A DNA stretch of 19,475 nt from a bacterium (GTDB lineage Bacteria; Patescibacteriota; Minisyncoccia; Phycocordibacterales; SBAW01). Below are positions 11,825 to 16,481 of the stretch, piece after piece. Each line of letters opens with the position of its first letter. The stretch's first letter is position 1. A program made the translations under genes and the position numbers. The stretch is from positions 1-19,475 of the forward strand of contig JAUSIO010000021.1 of assembly GCA_030647845.1 (NCBI GenBank). The letters are read 5' to 3'. A model generated the notes under the pieces. The model saw nothing but the letters and a program-made list of their open reading frames with translations, was not told where the DNA came from and ran no database searches.

Positions 11825-13975
11825 ATGCCAACCAGAGACTATCCACTGGAGAAAGTTAGGAATTTTGGGATTATCGCGCATATTGATGCGGGCAAGACCA
11901 CCACATCCGAACGTGTCTTGTACTACACCGGAAGCCAGCACAAAATCGGCGAGGTGCACGAGGGCGAAACGACCACCGACTGGATGGAGCAGGAACGCGA
12001 GCGCGGCATCACGATTACCGCGGCGGCTATTACTTGTTTTTGGGCACGCACAGACGAGCCAGACAAAAAATCGCTCGACAAAAAATACCGATTTAATATC
12101 ATCGACACGCCCGGGCATATCGACTTTACGGTCGAGGTTAAGCGCTCGATGCGCGTCTTGGACGGCGCGGTTGTCGTGTTTGACGGTGTTGCGGGTGTGG
12201 AGCCGCAGAGCGAGACCAACTGGCGCTATGCCGATGAGGCCGCGGTGCCGCGCATTTGTTTTATTAACAAGCTCGACCGCATGGGTGCCTCTTTCGAAAA
12301 ATCGTTCCAAAGTATTCTCGACCGGCTCACCAAAGCGGCGGTGCGAATGCAGCTGCCGATTGGCGCGGAGGAAAAATTTGAAGGGGTTATTGATTTGTTA
12401 CAGATGAAAGCATTTAAGTTTGAGGGCGAGATGGGCAGTGAGGTTGTCGAGATGGACATTCCGGAAAATCATAGAGGCGACGCCTCTATGTATCGCGCAA
12501 AACTTATCGAGTCAATCGTCGAACACGACGACCAACTGATGACCGACTACCTCGACGGCAAAGAGCCAACACAGGAGCAGCTTAAAGCGACCTTGCGCCG
12601 CGCGGTTATCGCAAACAAAATCTTCCCGGTCTATCTTGGCTCGGCGCTCAAAAACAAAGGTGTGCAATTGGTCTTGGACGCCGTTGTTGACTACCTGCCG
12701 TCACCCCTCGACATGCCGCCGGTAAAAGGTATCGACCCAAAAACCGGAGAAGAGATTTTCCGCACCGCCAACGACCAAGAGCCGTTTTGCGCGTTGGCGT
12801 TTAAACTGCAAGCCGACCCGTTTGTCGGGCAGTTGACCTTTTTTCGCGTGTACTCGGGCACGGTTGAGGCGGGGTCTTATATATACAACTCGACCACCGG
12901 ACAAAAAGAGCGTCTCGGCCGCATTGTGCGCCTGCAGGCAAATGCCCGCGAAGAAGTAAAAAAGGTGTACGCGGGCGAAATCGCCGCCGCGGTAGGGCTC
13001 AAAGATACCAAAACTTCGCACACGCTCTGCGACGAAGCGCACCCGATACAACTCGAGCAAATCAAATTCCCAGAGCCGGTTATCTCCCTGCGGATTGAAC
13101 CTAAAACAAAAGCCGACCAAGAAAAAATGGGTCTCGCGCTCAAAAAACTCGGCGACGAAGACCCAACTTTCCGCGTCTCGACCGACAACGAGACCATGGA
13201 GACACTCATATCCGGCATGGGCGAGTTGCATTTGGAAATTTTGGTCGACCGGATGAAGCGCGAGTTTAATGTCGAGGCAACTGTTGGTACGCCGCAGGTT
13301 GCCTACCGAGAAACGATACAGCAACGCTCGGAAGCCGAAGGAAAATATATCAAACAGACCGGCGGTCGCGGCCAATACGGGCATGTGCGCCTGCGTATTA
13401 AACCCTTGGAGCCGGTTGTGGAAGGCAAAAAAATTTCTAAAAACATCACGCGCGAAGACCATTTCGAATTTATCAACAGCATCAAGGGTGGTGTGGTGCC
13501 AAACGAGTATATCCCCGCGGTTGAAAAAGGCGTCCGCGAGGCGATGGAGCGCGGCATTGTTGCCGGCTTTCGTATGGTGGACATTTCTTGCGAGCTCTAC
13601 GACGGCTCCTACCACGATGTCGACTCGTCAGAAATTGCGTTTAAAATCGCGGCATCAATGGGCTTCCAAGATGCGGCAAAGCAGGCGAGGCCAGTCATAC
13701 TCGAGCCCATCATGCGGGTCGAGGTGGTCGTGCCAGAGAAGTTTATGGGTGACATCACGGGCTCGCTCTCGAGTAAGCGCGGCTCGATAGAGGGTGTCGA
13801 CGAGCGCGGGCTTGCGCGCGCAATTAAAGCCAAAGTGCCGCTTGCAGAGATGTTTGGCTACACCACGGCCCTGCGCTCGATGACCGAAGGCCGCGCCTCT
13901 TTTACCATGGAGTTCGACCATTACGAGATGGTCCCGCAAACGGTCGCGGCGGCTATTATTGCGGCGAGGAAGTAG
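11825..13975 (+). CDS. fusA: Elongation factor G
   Basis: 716 residues, a full-length translational GTPase that drives tRNA-mRNA translocation. The G1 P-loop is AHIDAGKTTT (18-27), the switch I region RGITITAAA (60-68), G3 DTPGH (94-98) and G4 NKLD (148-151). Domain II and III blocks (FKLQADPFVGQLTFFRVYSG; GMGELHLEILVDRMKREF) and the domain IV loop TGGRGQYGHV are intact, as is the domain V block GSLSSKRGSIEG. A short insertion lies between TCFWA and RFNIIDTPGH (75-90). ENHRGDASMYRAKL in the G' region is encoded by a palindrome. It stands 2.8 kb from rpsG, unlike the usual rpsL-rpsG-fusA, and no tuf follows. Confidence 0.97.
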   Translation: MPTRDYPLEKVRNFGIIAHIDAGKTTTSERVLYYTGSQHKIGEVHEGETTTDWMEQERERGITITAAAITCFWARTDEPDKKSLDKKYRFNIIDTPGHIDFTVEVKRSMRVLDGAVVVFDGVAGVEPQSETNWRYADEAAVPRICFINKLDRMGASFEKSFQSILDRLTKAAVRMQLPIGAEEKFEGVIDLLQMKAFKFEGEMGSEVVEMDIPENHRGDASMYRAKLIESIVEHDDQLMTDYLDGKEPTQEQLKATLRRAVIANKIFPVYLGSALKNKGVQLVLDAVVDYLPSPLDMPPVKGIDPKTGEEIFRTANDQEPFCALAFKLQADPFVGQLTFFRVYSGTVEAGSYIYNSTTGQKERLGRIVRLQANAREEVKKVYAGEIAAAVGLKDTKTSHTLCDEAHPIQLEQIKFPEPVISLRIEPKTKADQEKMGLALKKLGDEDPTFRVSTDNETMETLISGMGELHLEILVDRMKREFNVEATVGTPQVAYRETIQQRSEAEGKYIKQTGGRGQYGHVRLRIKPLEPVVEGKKISKNITREDHFEFINSIKGGVVPNEYIPAVEKGVREAMERGIVAGFRMVDISCELYDGSYHDVDSSEIAFKIAASMGFQDAAKQARPVILEPIMRVEVVVPEKFMGDITGSLSSKRGSIEGVDERGLARAIKAKVPLAEMFGYTTALRSMTEGRASFTMEFDHYEMVPQTVAAAIIAARK
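12471..12489. repeat. Palindrome inside fusA
   Basis: ATAGAGGCG (12471-12479), A, CGCCTCTAT (12481-12489): a perfect 9-bp inverted repeat encoding the HRGDASM part of EF-G, in a surface region of the G' subdomain where sequence is poorly conserved. The protein length there looks normal. Confidence 0.6.
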
Positions 13976-13994
13976 CAAAGAGATATCCCCACAT

Positions 13995-14027
13995 AGCCCA
14001 ACCCCGCCGTGCAGGCGGGGTTGGGCT
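13995..14027 (+). terminator. 14-bp perfect hairpin between fusA and the S74 fibre gene
   Basis: AGCCCAACCCCGCC (13995-14008) and its complement (14014-14027) with a GTGCA loop, starting 19 bases after the fusA stop. It is followed by TCTGCG, not a T-run. It directly abuts the next gene's -10 box and occupies the place of the -35. Confidence 0.6.
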
Positions 14028-14034
14028 TCTGCGC

Positions 14035-14040
14035 TATACT
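14035..14040 (+). promoter_or_regulatory. -10 box of the S74 fibre gene
   Basis: TATACT sits in GGGCTTCTGCGCTATACT (14023-14040), which recurs with two changes before the 16482 gene. The predicted start is about 14047, giving a 9-base leader with no Shine-Dalgarno. Confidence 0.55.
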
Positions 14041-14055
14041 GCAAGCAAGTTCTCT

Positions 14056-15930
14056 ATGAAATTGCGCTCCAATCGTTTTCTGTCTAAAACTGTTTTCACA
14101 GTCGCGCTCTTTTTTGGTGCAACATTTTCGGCGCTTGCGTTTACCGAACCTGCCTCGGCGCCGCCCGCGGGGAACGTCAACGCGCCAATTAACACTGGCT
14201 CCTCGGCACAGCTCAAGGCTGGTAGTTTGCAAATCCAAAACTTTTTGGACTCGGGTAAGCTCCAGCTCAACACCAACCAGGTGTGGAACGCGACATTCCC
14301 ACTCATTCTAAACTCGTACACGTCTCCGTTTGGCGGGCAAAATGTTGGCATTGGCACACAAGTTCCCATCGGTACGCTTGATGTCGAAAATGCCACAAAC
14401 AATGCAAAAATTTGCCTCAACGGAGAGTGCGTTACCAGTTTGTTAGGAGGTGGCGGTGGCGGCAGTGGCACCAACTACTGGACGCTTAATAGCACTAATA
14501 TCTACAATAACGTAGGTGACTACACTAGTGCTGTTAACTCTACTACCGGAGGGTGGGACATCTTGTATCTTATGCCTGGTCTCAGCGCGGGAAGCTGGAA
14601 CTCGCTCACTAAGGCAGGAGACGCCATGCTTATGTGGCGAGGAGCAGATATTGACACTGCCACGCAAGGCTTGGTTCTCGGTCCGTGGAGCGCGTCTGCC
14701 AAGGGCATGCGCATCGATTCCACTGGCAACGTCGGCATCGGGACGGCGGCTCCCACGCAGAAGCTTGATGTCGCAGGCAATGTCAATGTATCGACGGGTA
14801 ATTGTTTTATGGTGAATGGCGTATGTATCTCAAGCGGCAGCAGCCAATGGACGACCTCTGGCAACAATATTTACTCCAACACCAGCAACGTCGGCATCGG
14901 GACGGCGAGCCCTGCCTACAACCTCGATATTGCGGGAGATGTAATTGCGTCCAACTGGTTCCGCGTGCGCGGAGACAATGGCATCTACTGGGAAACAGCA
15001 GGTCGAAATGGCGGTTGGTATATGACAGATGCTACTTGGATGCGTACCTATCCTTCTGGTGGCACAGTAGGTATCTGGGCAAACAACGGCACCATCGGCA
15101 CCGACGGTAGCCTCACGGTGGGCTACGGCGGCGTAGGTACCGCCGCGGGCAGCGCGGTCATCGCGGGCAAGGTCGGCATCGGGACGTTGAATCCAGTGGA
15201 ACTCTTGGACGTATCGGGTGGAGCTTCGGCAACAATACGATTGACGGGAAGTGGCACAACTTTTGGCCCTGCCATCGCTCTCAACTCGTCCGGGAGCGCA
15301 GGACACAATTGGGCTATTATCTCTTCTCAATCAACAAACGGCCCTGGCCCTCTTGCTATTGGGTCTTTGGTATTTTACGATGCCACTGCCAATGCAGACC
15401 GGTTGATAATCCACCCCAACGGCAACGTTGGCATCGGCGTTGTGCCGGGTTCTTTCTACAAACTCGACGTGAACGGTGGTGCCAACTTCAACGGTACACT
15501 CGTTGCGACGTACCTATGGTCCAACGGCCCTATTGGCGCAACGGGGGATATTTCAACCAATACGGATATACACGCGCGCAACGTGTACGCAAACAATTTC
15601 ATCCCAAACTCTGATGAACGTCTCAAGAAAGATATCGCGCCTCTTGCTGAAAATCTGAACAAGGTCTTGCAACTCCGGCCCGTCTCGTATCTGTGGAAGG
15701 ATACTGCTTCTGGTAAAGGCACTCAAATAGGCTTCATCGCACAGGAGGTGCAAAAAGTCGTTCCCGAAGTAGTTTTCACTAATCCGCACACTGGGCTTGA
15801 AGGGCTCGATTATGCGCACATGACACCGCTTCTTGTCGGTTCGGTGCAAGAACTCAATCAAAAGATCGACGCACAACAGAAAGAAATCGATGAACTCAGG
15901 GCACAGGTCGCTGCGCTCCAGAGCAAATAA
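14056..15930 (+). CDS. Secreted fibre-like protein with C-terminal Peptidase_S74 (endosialidase-type chaperone) domain
   Basis: 624 residues. The N-terminal signal (MKLRSNRFLSKTVFTVALFFGATFSALAF) has a likely cleavage near ASA 33-35. The long middle has at least five repeats of the type NVGIGTxxPxxxLDVAG (GIG at 98, 227, 280, 373 and 458), separated by variable stretches; such repeats build trimeric fibres in phage tail and adhesin proteins. The C-terminal S74 domain begins at IPNSDERLKKDIAPL (516-530). Its conserved Ser 519 and Asp 520 mark the expected self-cleavage site, and the GFIAQEVQKVVPEVV and GLDYAHMTPLLVGSVQEL blocks are intact. A coiled coil ends the protein (597-622). The S74 part folds the trimer and is then released. 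The likely role is a cell-surface attachment fibre. The next gene follows after 11 bases. Confidence 0.88.
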   Translation: MKLRSNRFLSKTVFTVALFFGATFSALAFTEPASAPPAGNVNAPINTGSSAQLKAGSLQIQNFLDSGKLQLNTNQVWNATFPLILNSYTSPFGGQNVGIGTQVPIGTLDVENATNNAKICLNGECVTSLLGGGGGGSGTNYWTLNSTNIYNNVGDYTSAVNSTTGGWDILYLMPGLSAGSWNSLTKAGDAMLMWRGADIDTATQGLVLGPWSASAKGMRIDSTGNVGIGTAAPTQKLDVAGNVNVSTGNCFMVNGVCISSGSSQWTTSGNNIYSNTSNVGIGTASPAYNLDIAGDVIASNWFRVRGDNGIYWETAGRNGGWYMTDATWMRTYPSGGTVGIWANNGTIGTDGSLTVGYGGVGTAAGSAVIAGKVGIGTLNPVELLDVSGGASATIRLTGSGTTFGPAIALNSSGSAGHNWAIISSQSTNGPGPLAIGSLVFYDATANADRLIIHPNGNVGIGVVPGSFYKLDVNGGANFNGTLVATYLWSNGPIGATGDISTNTDIHARNVYANNFIPNSDERLKKDIAPLAENLNKVLQLRPVSYLWKDTASGKGTQIGFIAQEVQKVVPEVVFTNPHTGLEGLDYAHMTPLLVGSVQELNQKIDAQQKEIDELRAQVAALQSK

Positions 15931-15941
15931 CGTGTGCGTAT

Positions 15942-16403
15942 ATGAATGAAAAAATAGAAAAGTATGCAGTCATAGTGGTAGTCTTTGCCGTTATCGCAGG
16001 GAGCGCGTTTTGGGGCGGTATGAAATATCAAGCATATCGTCATCCCGCGCCCGCGGCGGGCAGTATCGTTATCCCCGCGCCGCCGCATTCTGGTGGCGCA
16101 AACGGACAGGCTACCAGTGCTCCAAAAATCGGCTCGGCAATAGGACAAGTTATTTCTGTCACATCTTCTGGATTTACCGTAAAGTCCCCGGACGGAAAAA
16201 CGAAAACCGTTTCGTACACCGCCTCGACCACGGCAAATATAACTGTCACCAAAATGACCACGCTGTCGCCCAAAGATATTTCGGTAGGCGAAAGCGTGTT
16301 CGCATCCGGGTTGCTCCAAGCCGACGGGAGCATCACGGCACAGATGATACAAGTAACGCAGAGTACTCCCGTGCCGCAACCACCACTACCGCCCAAAAAG
16401 TGA
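15942..16403 (+). CDS. Membrane-anchored DUF5666-like small protein
   Basis: 153 residues: one N-terminal membrane helix (about 8-27), a Pro/Ala/Gly-rich linker (35-60), then a beta-rich domain from about 65 to 140 reading GQVISVTSSGFTVKSPDGKT, later SVGESVFASGLLQADGSITAQMIQV. This two-part pattern (G.V..V....F.V....G....V.....T and the closing GD.V.V.G......I.A..I) is that of DUF5666, an OB-like fold of unknown role in envelope proteins. The tail is Pro-rich (PVPQPPLPPKK). It is probably co-transcribed with the S74 fibre gene and may stay in the envelope as a partner. No separate promoter is seen. Confidence 0.7.
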   Translation: MNEKIEKYAVIVVVFAVIAGSAFWGGMKYQAYRHPAPAAGSIVIPAPPHSGGANGQATSAPKIGSAIGQVISVTSSGFTVKSPDGKTKTVSYTASTTANITVTKMTTLSPKDISVGESVFASGLLQADGSITAQMIQVTQSTPVPQPPLPPKK

Positions 16404-16432
16404 ACTCGTTCGCGCGGGTTATCCACAAAGCA

Positions 16433-16463
16433 AAGCCCCGCGCCCCGATGGGGCGCGGGGCTT
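16433..16463 (+). terminator. 14-bp perfect hairpin between the DUF5666-like gene and the 16482 gene
   Basis: AAGCCCCGCGCCCC (16433-16446) and its complement (16450-16463), loop GAT, 30 bases after the stop. Like the hairpin at 13995 it is followed by the conserved CTGCG and directly abuts a -10 box. The stem sequences of the two hairpins differ, but position and flank are the same. Confidence 0.65.
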
Positions 16464-16469
16464 CTGCGT

Positions 16470-16475
16470 TACACT
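16470..16475 (+). promoter_or_regulatory. -10 box of the 16482 gene
   Basis: TACACT in GGGCTTCTGCGTTACACT (16458-16475). The predicted +1 is the A of ATG 16482, so the message may be leaderless. Confidence 0.5.
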
Positions 16476-16481
16476 TCAACT

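Noticed and set aside
12701..13615. 304-codon minus-strand frame opposite fusA
   Set aside because: It lies wholly within fusA, whose conserved domains are continuous. It is a codon-bias shadow.
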